From contig NZ_JBHULZ010000023.1 of NCBI RefSeq assembly GCF_042684705.1, forward strand, positions 1 to 64,000: 64,000 bases of DNA, given 5' to 3'. This DNA is from Mesonia sediminis (GTDB taxonomy: Bacteria; Bacteroidota; Bacteroidia; Flavobacteriales; Flavobacteriaceae). The position numbers were made by a program, and so were the translations under genes. The stretch's first letter is position 1. Each line of letters begins with the position of its first letter. The notes beneath the pieces are model-generated. The model ran no database searches. It was not told where the DNA came from and was given only the letters and a program-made list of their open reading frames with translations. Below are positions 7,304 through 14,933 of this stretch, piece after piece.

Positions 7304-8182
7304 TCAGTGTTTGAGAAGTCTTTTTCTAAAGGCGCTTGGCGAAACTTTAGTGTAGTTTTTAAAAAAGGCACTAAAATTACCGGGCTGATTGAAACCTAAA
7401 TGGTAAGCAATTTCTTTATTTGTTAAATCGCTAAAATAAAGCAGGCGTTTGGCCTCGGTAATCAATCGGGTGGTGAGGTAATCTTTAGCCGTTTTACCCA
7501 TTTTTACCTTTAATGTACGGTTTAAATGATCTGGGGTAATGTGAAGCGCTTCGGCATAAAACGCTGTGGTGTGTTGGCTTTTATAATTTTGCTCAACACT
7601 GTTTTTAAACGCCCTAATGAGGTTTTCTCCTATTTGTTCAGCATCAGTAGCTGCTCTATCTAACGTACAGCTATTGTTGCAGGCAATCAAGAGCAGTTTG
7701 AGCAGCGCCCCAATGGCCATAAATTTATAGGGGGTGTTTTGATGAAAGCTATCAAAAATCTGCTCGGCATAGTCGGTTATTTTTTCAAATTCTTGCTTTG
7801 TTGTTTTTAAGGGAGGGGTATCGCCGTAGTTTTGAAAAAGATTTAATCGCTCAATAAAGCTAAGCGGAATGGCATTCTCTACTAAAAACTGGTGCGAAAA
7901 CACCATTGAATAGCCGGTGGAGGCTTTTTCCTCGATAACCTGATGTACCTGGCCTGGGGCAATAAAATAGATTTGTTGTTTGCCCAGAGTATAGGTGTTA
8001 AAATCTATTTTGTGTTGGCCCTTTGCGTTTTTAAACAAGAGTACGGTAAAAAAATTATGCCGATGGGGCTTGTCGATTTTACCTTGGCGTTTGGCATAAA
8101 TGGCTTGCATTTTAGAAATACCAAAACTCAGTTCTTCAGACTGAGCATTCACATTTTGGTAAGTTTTTACTTTTTCTGCCAT
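7304..8182 (-). CDS. AraC-family transcriptional regulator
   Basis: The 292-residue protein has an AraC-type cupin ligand-binding domain (about 10-150; HRHNFFTVLLF and YFIAPGQVHQV). The C-terminal domain has two helix-turn-helix units (about 190-290), including DHLNRTLKVKMGKTAKDYL and NKEIAYHLGFNQPGNFSAFFK with the closing SPSAFRKR. It is the first gene of the cluster with two pirins and YceI and most likely controls it in response to a small molecule. Upstream (8183-8710) is a ~500-bp non-coding region where its operator should lie. Confidence 0.92.
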   Translation of the reverse strand: MAEKVKTYQNVNAQSEELSFGISKMQAIYAKRQGKIDKPHRHNFFTVLLFKNAKGQHKIDFNTYTLGKQQIYFIAPGQVHQVIEEKASTGYSMVFSHQFLVENAIPLSFIERLNLFQNYGDTPPLKTTKQEFEKITDYAEQIFDSFHQNTPYKFMAIGALLKLLLIACNNSCTLDRAATDAEQIGENLIRAFKNSVEQNYKSQHTTAFYAEALHITPDHLNRTLKVKMGKTAKDYLTTRLITEAKRLLYFSDLTNKEIAYHLGFNQPGNFSAFFKNYTKVSPSAFRKRLLKH

Positions 8183-8710
8183 TGAGGAAGGCTTTTAGGA
8201 TAATTTAAAAGTTACTGTAGGGGGCAATAGTTAGTCACTAATAGAAATTATGAGTGCTTAGTGAACAAACTTTAGCCTAAGGTATTAAAAATAAATGAAA
8301 TTGAATAGCAACCCCTAGTCGACCTCGCTGGCGCGAATGTCTCGCTCGTGACTCCCGCTCTCGCAGGCTTGTAGCCTGTGGCTTTCTATCCATTAGCAGG
8401 TTCATAAAAAAATTACTATTTTTAAAATATGAGTCGTAATTACAAGTTTCGTGATTCAGTAGGTTTTTATTTTGTGAACTTTAGTTTTATCCTTGAATGA
8501 AGAATTGAATATTTGGGCCATTGATGGAAATGGGGTGAGGAGAACACGATGCAATTGCGCGCTAGTAGGTGTTTTTAATTACCGTGATTGATTTATTTTA
8601 AGCGGTATACAAGATTTCTAAGAACGCCACGCTAATTGAAAACATGCCTTAAAGAACAAACTCGAAAGACAAAAAGTGTAGTAAACAAGACAATCAAAAA
8701 AAACTTGCTT
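8183..8710. other. Non-coding stretch with a GC-rich structured island
   Basis: No gene is seen in about 530 bp. Positions about 8311-8390 stand out from the AT-rich surroundings as GC-rich (CGACCTCGCTGGCGCGAATG, then CTCGCTCGTGACTCCCGCTC) and end in a small hairpin CAGGCT-TGT-AGCCTG (8364-8378). The island looks like a foreign or repeat-like element, but no second copy is present here. Confidence 0.4.
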
Positions 8711-9007
8711 TTAATGCAACCAAACTAATAGTCGTATTAACGCCAAAGCAAAACAAATATAGAAAACACCATAAATCAAGCGTTCTTTTTTACGTTGGCG
8801 TTTAGCTTTAAATTGAATTTGTGCTTTAATCTGTTTTAGTTTGTCGGGGGCTATTTTTTTAAAAAATGGTTTTTCTTGTCCACCTGCAGTAGAATGGATC
8901 GATTGCCTGTTGTTCTCTTTGAATTTATTGCGATTACTAGGACGAAGTTTACGGTTTTGTTTCATCCTACTTATCATATCCATAATGTGGCCTGATCCGT
9001 AGCTCAT
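8711..9007 (-). CDS. Small conserved flavobacterial membrane protein
   Basis: The 98-residue protein has a soluble, very basic N-terminal part (MSYGSGHIMDMISRMKQNRK, then FKENNRQS) and one C-terminal membrane helix (about 78-96, LIYGVFYICFALALIRLLVW). The opening MSYGSGHIMDMI is familiar from flavobacterial genomes, where such proteins are annotated as hypothetical. The layout suggests an inner-membrane anchor with a cytoplasmic, possibly nucleic-acid- or lipid-head-group-binding tail. It stands alone on the minus strand. Function unknown. Confidence 0.75.
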   Translation of the reverse strand: MSYGSGHIMDMISRMKQNRKLRPSNRNKFKENNRQSIHSTAGGQEKPFFKKIAPDKLKQIKAQIQFKAKRQRKKERLIYGVFYICFALALIRLLVWLH

Positions 9008-9181
9008 GTATTTAAGATTGATATTTTACATTTCAGCCGATGAATATACGTTAATTTTTGTTAAAAACAAGATTTTTACTTAGTTGTGAAAGCTTTTGAT
9101 ATTATAATAGGGTAGCGGCAAAGCTTTTTAGAATAACTATACCAACTTTCGTTGCCGCCAAGGTCTCTAAGAATATTTAGG

Positions 9182-9745
9182 TTATGGCGCTAATACAATT
9201 TCCCATTCGGCTAATAAGCCTGCAACGCCATCTAATGAGAATTTAGCTTTTTTTAGGGTATTTAAATTAGGGTTTATTTGATAGTGTTGAGCTGTTCTAA
9301 AATCAGCTTGACTTAATTGACTGCGCTCAAATCGAGCCTGACTCAAATCGCAGTGTGCAAAAACAGCTTGAGTCAGGTCGGCTTCAGTAAAATCAACAGC
9401 CGATAAGTTGCAGTGGTCAAAAATAGTTTGCTTGAGCTTGCTTTGATAAAACGAACTATGGTCAAGTTGACAATGAGCAAAACTAACCGATAAGCCAAAA
9501 GGTTCACAGGTATTAAATTGAAGTCCGAGCATTTTACAATGCTTGAAAAATGCTTCACGAAACAAGGTCTTGTTTAGTCTCGCCATACTAAAGTTACAGT
9601 GTTCAAAATGGCAGTCTATAAATTGCATTTTAGAAAGGTCTTTTTCAAAAAAATCGCAATGTTCAAAACGGCACTGCTCATATTCGCCTGGCGCTAAACA
9701 ACCGATTCGTGTAAACTCCTGGTCGTAATAATAGTCGGTTTTCAT
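9182..9745 (-). CDS. Pentapeptide-repeat protein
   Basis: The 187-residue protein consists almost wholly of five-residue repeats with Phe or Leu at the centre (for example FEHCDF, FIDCHF, FEHCNF, ADLTQAVF, CDLSQARF, SQADF). These stack into a right-handed quadrilateral beta-helix. It is rich in Cys/His at repeat corners and ends GVAGLLAEWEIVL. Length and repeat style resemble the Qnr/McbG gyrase-protecting proteins, but Qnr proteins are about 215 residues, and a protective role is not shown. A break near residues 70-85 (LGLQFNTCEPFGLS) fits the single-residue hinge typical of such coils. It is probably cytoplasmic. Confidence 0.88.
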   Translation of the reverse strand: MKTDYYYDQEFTRIGCLAPGEYEQCRFEHCDFFEKDLSKMQFIDCHFEHCNFSMARLNKTLFREAFFKHCKMLGLQFNTCEPFGLSVSFAHCQLDHSSFYQSKLKQTIFDHCNLSAVDFTEADLTQAVFAHCDLSQARFERSQLSQADFRTAQHYQINPNLNTLKKAKFSLDGVAGLLAEWEIVLAP

Positions 9746-9794
9746 AGAATAATTTAAAAGTTATTTTGAGATCACTAGCTTAAATATTGTTTGC

Positions 9795-10523
9795 TTAGCT
9801 ACCCAATAAAAGATCTAATCCCATGCTTATTGCTACAAATAACAATAGGCTGGTAAATGTTCCTAAGCTATAACCTAAAATTGCTTTTATATAGACACGT
9901 TTTCTATTGTCTAGATAAAACTGTTTGACCGCCCACATTAGGTAAATCCAACTTAGCGGCAAACCAATTTGAAGAAAGGGAAGGCCAACAAGGTTATCTA
10001 CTAAGCCTAAGACAAAATAAAACAACATAAATAGCCCTAGAATATAGCAAAGAAACACAAAGATCTCAAAGTAATTATAATTAATGCGTCTAAAAAATAA
10101 ACGATAAAATGCAGCAATGAATAAAGCCATCCATACATTTAAGTAGCCGTAATTGTCGGTAAACCAACTTAAGAGTTCAAAAGCTAGAGGTCGACTTTTT
10201 TTAGTTTCTTCGCTAAAGCTAATGGTCAATATCTCATAATCAAAGAGCCGCTGTCCTAAGGTATACACCAAAGAGCAGACAATTAAAAACAAAATGGGTT
10301 TGATAAACCTTTTACGCTCTCCCCATAGATATCGTTTTGTGGTTTTGCCTGGTCTTAATGCTAATTCTTTAATGGTATAAAAGATACCAAATTCTAAATA
10401 AAGTATGCTTTTTAATTCTTGCACTACATAACCCGCGTCGATACGCTTGGGTTTTAAGTGGGCGCCGCAAGAAGAACAAAATTGGGCCGCTTTATCTGGT
10501 TTACAGTGCTTACAATTAGGCAA
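9795..10523 (-). CDS. DUF3667 membrane protein with N-terminal zinc ribbon
   Basis: The 242-residue protein opens with a zinc ribbon (CKHC at 4-7 and CSSC at 16-19), then a short conserved segment (FGIFYTIKELALRPGKTTKRYLWGERKRFIKPI) that marks DUF3667. Four to five membrane helices follow (about 90-110, 130-145, 150-175, 185-200, 210-235). The family is common in Bacteroidota and uncharacterised. The gene stands 200 bp from the antiporter gene upstream, with a perfect palindrome between. Confidence 0.88.
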   Translation of the reverse strand: MPNCKHCKPDKAAQFCSSCGAHLKPKRIDAGYVVQELKSILYLEFGIFYTIKELALRPGKTTKRYLWGERKRFIKPILFLIVCSLVYTLGQRLFDYEILTISFSEETKKSRPLAFELLSWFTDNYGYLNVWMALFIAAFYRLFFRRINYNYFEIFVFLCYILGLFMLFYFVLGLVDNLVGLPFLQIGLPLSWIYLMWAVKQFYLDNRKRVYIKAILGYSLGTFTSLLLFVAISMGLDLLLGS

Positions 10524-10635
10524 ATTAACTTGAATTGTTATTAGCGCTTGGTATTGCGCAATTTGTGATAAAGTAAATGTAATTATTTTTTAAATTAAAT
10601 AGTTTACTAATCTTTACAATTTTTAATTGAGTTGG

Positions 10636-10661
10636 TTTTTCGCTTCCGCGGAAGCGAAAAA
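10636..10661. repeat. Perfect 26-bp palindrome
   Basis: Five T, then CGCTTCCGCGGAAGCG, then five A form a perfect 26-bp dyad. It lies past the stop of the minus-strand antiporter gene and before the DUF3667 gene, so read on either strand it makes a GC-rich hairpin followed by a U tract, a possible bidirectional terminator. A close relative of the core (CGCTTTCGCGGAAGCG) occurs at 30929-30944 inside a coding region, and a half-form (TTCCGCGAAAGCG) at 26653-26665. Confidence 0.7.
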
Positions 10662-10726
10662 GAATTTAAATTAAATCAAGCTTGAAATTATAGCCTTAAA
10701 AGTCCAAAAAGTTTTCCTAAACCGCA

Positions 10727-12196
10727 CTAAACAAAGCCTACTTGTAGAACCCGTTTTACTTCTTGCATACTGTCTTCGTGGTCTAAGAGCACCACCAGTA
10801 TATCATGCGCTTCAATAATTGTAGAACCTCCCGGTCTTACAAAATTATCTTTCCTTTTTATCATACTAATAAAGGCCGAATCGGGAAAATGCAAATCTAC
10901 GATTCGCTTTCCTACAGCATAATCTTGGGCGTTTATCTGTACCTCCTCCATTACCGATTTGGGCAGGTTTAAAATATACCGATCGTTGGGAGCCAGTGGT
11001 TTGTCTTTTTCGGGTAAGCCTACATTTAACCATTTTGCTACAATAGAAAGCGTAGTTCCTTGTAATAAGACCGATGAAACCGAAACAAAAAATACAATGC
11101 TAAAAATCATCGGTGCTTTATCAATACCCGCTAGTAGAGGATAGGTGGCAAACACAATGGGTACGGCACCACGCAAACCTACCCAAGAAATATAAAAACG
11201 CCTACGAAGTTTCATTTTAAAAAATATCAAGCTTAAAAATACGCCAACTGGGCGTGCTATAAAGATTAAAAATAATGAAACCACCAGTCCAATACCAAGA
11301 TACGGAATGATGTGCGATGGAAAAACCAGTAAACCTAGGGTTAGGAAAAGAACTATTTGCATCAACCAAGCTAGTCCATCAAACATCTGCAGTATGGTTT
11401 TTTTATGGATAAGCTCATGATTGCCTAGATATACCGCACAAATATAAATGGCTAAAAAACCGTTTCCGCCCAGAAAGTCGGTTGCCGAAAAGGTGATAAA
11501 CATAAGTGCAATGACCAAAACCGGGTAAAGCCCTTCAAAATCAAGTCTGATGTTGTTAATAGCTAACTTACTTAAATATCCAAAAGCTATTCCTAATACG
11601 CCGCCCAGTATCATTTGCTGTAAAAAGAGCGGTAGGATACTCCAAAAGCTTTGATCTTGATTTACTACTAAAGATAAAAAAGCGATGGTTAATACATAGG
11701 CCATAGGGTCGTTACTACCGCTTTCTAATTCGAGTGTGGGTCGTAAGTTGGTTTTAAGCGCTAAGCTTTTTGACCTTAGAATAGAAAAAACCGCAGCAGC
11801 ATCGGTAGAAGATACAATAGCGCCCAGCAATAAACTTTCATATAGGGTAAAATCGGTAATCGAATAAACAAATAAACCCAATGAAACTGCCGTAAGCAAC
11901 ACCCCTAAGGTAGAGAGAGCAATACCTTCTTTAAGAATGGGCTTTACCGACTGCCATTTGGTATCTAAACCTCCCGAGAAAAGGATAAAGTTAAGCGAAA
12001 CAATACCAATAAATTGAGCAATTTTAGGGTTGTCAAAGTAAATGCCACCAATACCATCTGATCCTGCTAGCATTCCGATACTCAAAAAGAGCAACAAAGT
12101 GGGAACCCCAAATTTATAAGAAGTTTTACCCACCAGAATACTAATGAGTAGTAAAATAGAACCGATTAAGACAATGTTTTCAATGGTAATACTCAT
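10727..12196 (-). CDS. Cation/proton antiporter, CPA1 family with RCK_C domain (NhaP2/CvrA-like)
   Basis: The 489-residue protein has about 12 membrane helices (residues 5-385) with the Na+/H+ exchanger core motifs, including LLGAIVSSTDAAAVFSILR and ELESGSNDPMAYVLT. A C-terminal TrkA-C/RCK_C domain (about 400-489) is the usual nucleotide- or ion-sensing regulatory part of potassium/proton antiporters. This domain order and length match NhaP2 (CvrA), which exports K+ in exchange for H+. Ion selectivity is inferred from the family only. It is a single gene on the minus strand. Confidence 0.92.
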   Translation of the reverse strand: MSITIENIVLIGSILLLISILVGKTSYKFGVPTLLLFLSIGMLAGSDGIGGIYFDNPKIAQFIGIVSLNFILFSGGLDTKWQSVKPILKEGIALSTLGVLLTAVSLGLFVYSITDFTLYESLLLGAIVSSTDAAAVFSILRSKSLALKTNLRPTLELESGSNDPMAYVLTIAFLSLVVNQDQSFWSILPLFLQQMILGGVLGIAFGYLSKLAINNIRLDFEGLYPVLVIALMFITFSATDFLGGNGFLAIYICAVYLGNHELIHKKTILQMFDGLAWLMQIVLFLTLGLLVFPSHIIPYLGIGLVVSLFLIFIARPVGVFLSLIFFKMKLRRRFYISWVGLRGAVPIVFATYPLLAGIDKAPMIFSIVFFVSVSSVLLQGTTLSIVAKWLNVGLPEKDKPLAPNDRYILNLPKSVMEEVQINAQDYAVGKRIVDLHFPDSAFISMIKRKDNFVRPGGSTIIEAHDILVVLLDHEDSMQEVKRVLQVGFV

Positions 12197-12314
12197 TCCG
12201 TAGTTTTAGTAGCTTAGCTTAAAGGCTAGCCAATGTCAGCCTATAAAGTTAAATATTTGTCTGTGTTTTTGGTATAGAAATGATTGAATTTTATACTGTT
12301 TAAAATATAGGTAT

Positions 12315-12348
12315 AAAAAAAACTGCTTGTTGGTCAAGCAGTTTTTTT
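12315..12348. terminator. Bidirectional terminator hairpin
   Basis: AAAAAAACTGCTTG, loop TTGGT, then CAAGCAGTTTTTTT. It has A/T runs on both sides, so it can work on both strands. It lies between the lipoprotein gene (ending 12371, minus) and the antiporter start. Confidence 0.8.
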
Positions 12349-12370
12349 ATTTTAAAAATTGTGGTTGGTT

Positions 12371-12781
12371 TTATTCTAGAGAAGCTCCAACTGCAATATC
12401 GCAACGGTGACCTGGTTGCCCGTGTGGCGGATTCACCTTTAGATTACTGGTATTGGTTGCAGCTTCAACAGGGTTTCCGTTCACTGGGGTAACGGTGTTC
12501 TGAATCTGATTTGGTTTTGAATTAAGTGGCGCACCTACTTTAAGGTCGCATCGGTGGCCCGGTTGCCCATGCGGTGGGTTGGGGTCGTCTCCACTAGGGA
12601 TGTCCTGCGCATTAGTGGTTTGATTATTGGCAGCCGCCTCTGTATTACTGGTTTCTGTAGTGGGTTCAGCTGTTGCCGTTTCCTTTTCTTTTTTCGCTTG
12701 GTCTTCACAAGAGAAACTGATTAGTCCGCCTGCTAAAGCCAAAGCCATAACAAAAGTTTTTGTTGTTTTAATTGAAATCAT
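12371..12781 (-). CDS. Lipoprotein with duplicated PPHGQPGHRCD motif
   Basis: The 136-residue protein has a lipoprotein signal (LISFSC, lipidated Cys25), a low-complexity Thr/Glu/Ala/Asn-rich linker (about 30-65), and two copies of a ~19-residue motif, NPPHGQPGHRCD(L/I)xVGA(P/S)L, at about 68-86 and 117-135. Each copy holds two His and one Cys, which could bind a metal or be lipid-near redox residues. The motif recurs in flavobacterial lipoproteins, but I know of no assigned function. It should be exposed in the periplasm or on the outer membrane. A terminator follows directly. Confidence 0.8.
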   Translation of the reverse strand: MISIKTTKTFVMALALAGGLISFSCEDQAKKEKETATAEPTTETSNTEAAANNQTTNAQDIPSGDDPNPPHGQPGHRCDLKVGAPLNSKPNQIQNTVTPVNGNPVEAATNTSNLKVNPPHGQPGHRCDIAVGASLE

Positions 12782-12889
12782 AGTTGTTTTATTTTTTTCG
12801 AATATACAAATAATTCTTTTTTTCTTGGCCTTATTTTAATTTACTCGGCGGGCAAGGCAAAAAAAACAATTATTTCAGCAAAGCTTCGG

Positions 12890-12916
12890 TTGCTTTTTGT
12901 CAATTTTATATCTTTA
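12890..12916 (+). promoter_or_regulatory. Probable promoter of the acyl-CoA carboxylase operon
   Basis: A TTG at 12890-12892 and TATCTTTA at 12909-12916 resemble the Bacteroidota -33/-7 pair with a 16-bp gap, slightly shorter than usual. The start codon follows 33 bp downstream. Confidence 0.35.
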
Positions 12917-12949
12917 CGCAGCACAATAAATTTAGTAAATATAACCACT

Positions 12950-13435
12950 ATGAGTAAGCGGTACCACGTAAAAGTAAATGAGCAGTGGGATTTTGATTTT
13001 AGCGAAGAAGAAATCCGTCAATTCGATTTACAAAACCTTCCTAACCATTCGTTTCACGGTCTAGAGGAGAATAAATCTTTTAAAGCGGCGATTACCCAGC
13101 ATAATTTTATCGATAAAGTCTATAATGTAAGCATCAACGCCAATCCGTATACGGTAGCCATACAAACCGATTTAGATCGTTTAATTTCAGAAATGGGATT
13201 AGAGTTGAATGCAGGTGCTATGGTGAATGAAATCAAAGCTCCGATGCCCGGACTTATTATCGAAGTAAATGTAAAGCCAGGCGATGAGGTTAAAGAGGGC
13301 GATTACCTTATGGTACTCGAGGCGATGAAAATGGAAAATGCGCTTACTGCACCACGCGATGCCAAAATAAAGCACATTGCGATTAATACAGGAGAGACCG
13401 TAGAAAAAAATCAATTGCTTATCGAAATGGAGTAA
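12950..13435 (+). CDS. Biotin carboxyl carrier subunit of acyl-CoA carboxylase
   Basis: The 161-residue protein starts at ATG 12950; an earlier in-frame start at 12890 lies in the promoter region and is unlikely. The N-terminal ~90 residues are a family-specific docking domain. The C-terminal biotinyl/lipoyl domain (about 92-161) has the biotinylation motif EAMKMEN with Lys127 as the biotin attachment site. It carries carboxy-biotin between the biotin carboxylase and carboxyltransferase encoded next. The arrangement BCCP-BC-CT is the flavobacterial form of propionyl-CoA (or broad acyl-CoA) carboxylase. Confidence 0.9.
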   Translation: MSKRYHVKVNEQWDFDFSEEEIRQFDLQNLPNHSFHGLEENKSFKAAITQHNFIDKVYNVSINANPYTVAIQTDLDRLISEMGLELNAGAMVNEIKAPMPGLIIEVNVKPGDEVKEGDYLMVLEAMKMENALTAPRDAKIKHIAINTGETVEKNQLLIEME

Positions 13436-13472
13436 TGGCCCGAGTGGTTTATTATAATAGTACAAAATCATT

Positions 13473-14918
13473 ATGAAGAAAATATTAGTTGCCAACCGAG
13501 GAGAAATCGCTTTACGGATTATGAAGACCGCCCAGAAAATGGGTATAAAAACGGTAGCCGTTTATTCTGAAGCAGACCGCAATGCACCGCACGTAAAATT
13601 TGCTGATGAAGCCATTTGTCTAGGGCCAGCACCCTCAAACCAATCGTATCTTAAAGGAGAGGTAATTATTGCCGAAGCTAAAAAACTGAAAGTAGATGGT
13701 ATTCATCCTGGATATGGATTTTTAAGTGAGAATGCTCAATTTGCACAAGCCGTAGAAGAAAACGGTATTACTTGGATTGGTCCGGGTTCAAAAGCCATAG
13801 AGGTGATGGGAAGTAAACTTGCCGCTAAAGAAACGGTTAAAGCGTATGACATACCTATGGTTCCCGGAATAGATGAAGCCATTACCGATATTGACAAAGC
13901 AAAAGCAATTGCCAAAGAAATTGGCTTTCCTATTTTAATTAAAGCTTCTGCCGGTGGTGGAGGTAAGGGAATGCGTGTTGTAGAGCAGGAAGCCGATGTT
14001 GAAGAACAAATGAACCGCGCAATTAGCGAAGCCGAATCGGCTTTTGGAGACGGTGCTGTTTTCATTGAAAAGTACGTTGCTTCACCACGGCATATCGAAA
14101 TTCAAATTTTAGCCGATAGCCACGGCAATGTCGTGCATTTATTTGAACGCGAATGCAGCGTTCAACGAAGGCACCAAAAAGTGGTAGAAGAAGCACCATC
14201 GGTAGTCCTTGATGAAACCTTGCGCCAACAAATGGGTGAAGCGGCCGTTAAAGTAGCCAAGTCTTGTGACTACGTTGGAGCAGGAACAGTTGAGTTTTTA
14301 TTTGATGAACAGCGTAATTTCTATTTCTTAGAAATGAATACGCGTTTGCAGGTGGAGCATCCCGTAACCGAATGGATTACAGGTATAGATTTGGTTGAAG
14401 AGCAAATAAATATTGCTCGCGGAAAAGCTTTGCGATTTAAGCAAGAAGATTTACAGATCAATGGGCACGCTATGGAATTACGTGTATATGCAGAAAATCC
14501 GTTAGACGATTTTTTACCAAGCGTAGGAACGCTATCTACTTATCAAGTGCCGCATGGTGAAGGCATTCGAGTAGACAATGGTTTTGAAGAAGGTATGGAG
14601 GTACCTATTTATTATGACCCGATGTTGTCTAAGTTGATTACTTACGGAAAAACCCGAGAAGAAGCTATTCAAAAGATGATTGAGGCTATTGATAGGTATA
14701 GGGTTATAGGGGTAGAGACTACTTTAAGCTTTGGTAAATTTGTAATGGAGCACGAGGCCTTCCGTCAAGGGAATTTTGACACTCATTTTGTGAAACAATA
14801 CTATTCGGCTAGCTTATTAGAAGAAGCCAACAAAAAAGAAGCGCGATTGGCAGCCTTGGTGGCTCTTCGCCAATATTTAACCGATCAAAAACAGCTTAGA
14901 TTACCGCGCATAAAATAA
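13473..14918 (+). CDS. Acyl-CoA carboxylase, biotin carboxylase subunit
   Basis: The 481-residue protein has the three-part biotin carboxylase fold: an N-terminal Rossmann-like domain (KKILVANRGEIALRIMKTA), an ATP-grasp domain with the Gly-rich loop (KASAGGGGKGMRVV) and the catalytic region FLEMNTRLQVEHPVTE, and the C-terminal domain. It uses ATP and bicarbonate to carboxylate biotin on the carrier protein. The gene starts 37 bp after the carrier gene and ends 15 bp before the carboxyltransferase gene, so the three form one operon. No biotinyl domain is fused, consistent with the separate BCCP gene. Confidence 0.95.
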   Translation: MKKILVANRGEIALRIMKTAQKMGIKTVAVYSEADRNAPHVKFADEAICLGPAPSNQSYLKGEVIIAEAKKLKVDGIHPGYGFLSENAQFAQAVEENGITWIGPGSKAIEVMGSKLAAKETVKAYDIPMVPGIDEAITDIDKAKAIAKEIGFPILIKASAGGGGKGMRVVEQEADVEEQMNRAISEAESAFGDGAVFIEKYVASPRHIEIQILADSHGNVVHLFERECSVQRRHQKVVEEAPSVVLDETLRQQMGEAAVKVAKSCDYVGAGTVEFLFDEQRNFYFLEMNTRLQVEHPVTEWITGIDLVEEQINIARGKALRFKQEDLQINGHAMELRVYAENPLDDFLPSVGTLSTYQVPHGEGIRVDNGFEEGMEVPIYYDPMLSKLITYGKTREEAIQKMIEAIDRYRVIGVETTLSFGKFVMEHEAFRQGNFDTHFVKQYYSASLLEEANKKEARLAALVALRQYLTDQKQLRLPRIK

Positions 14919-14933
14919 AGACTTGAGAGAATT

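Noticed and set aside
9182..9745. Quinolone resistance gene of the Qnr family
   Set aside because: Pentapeptide repeats are present, but the protein is shorter than Qnr and lacks its known loops and C-terminal end; only the fold can be claimed.
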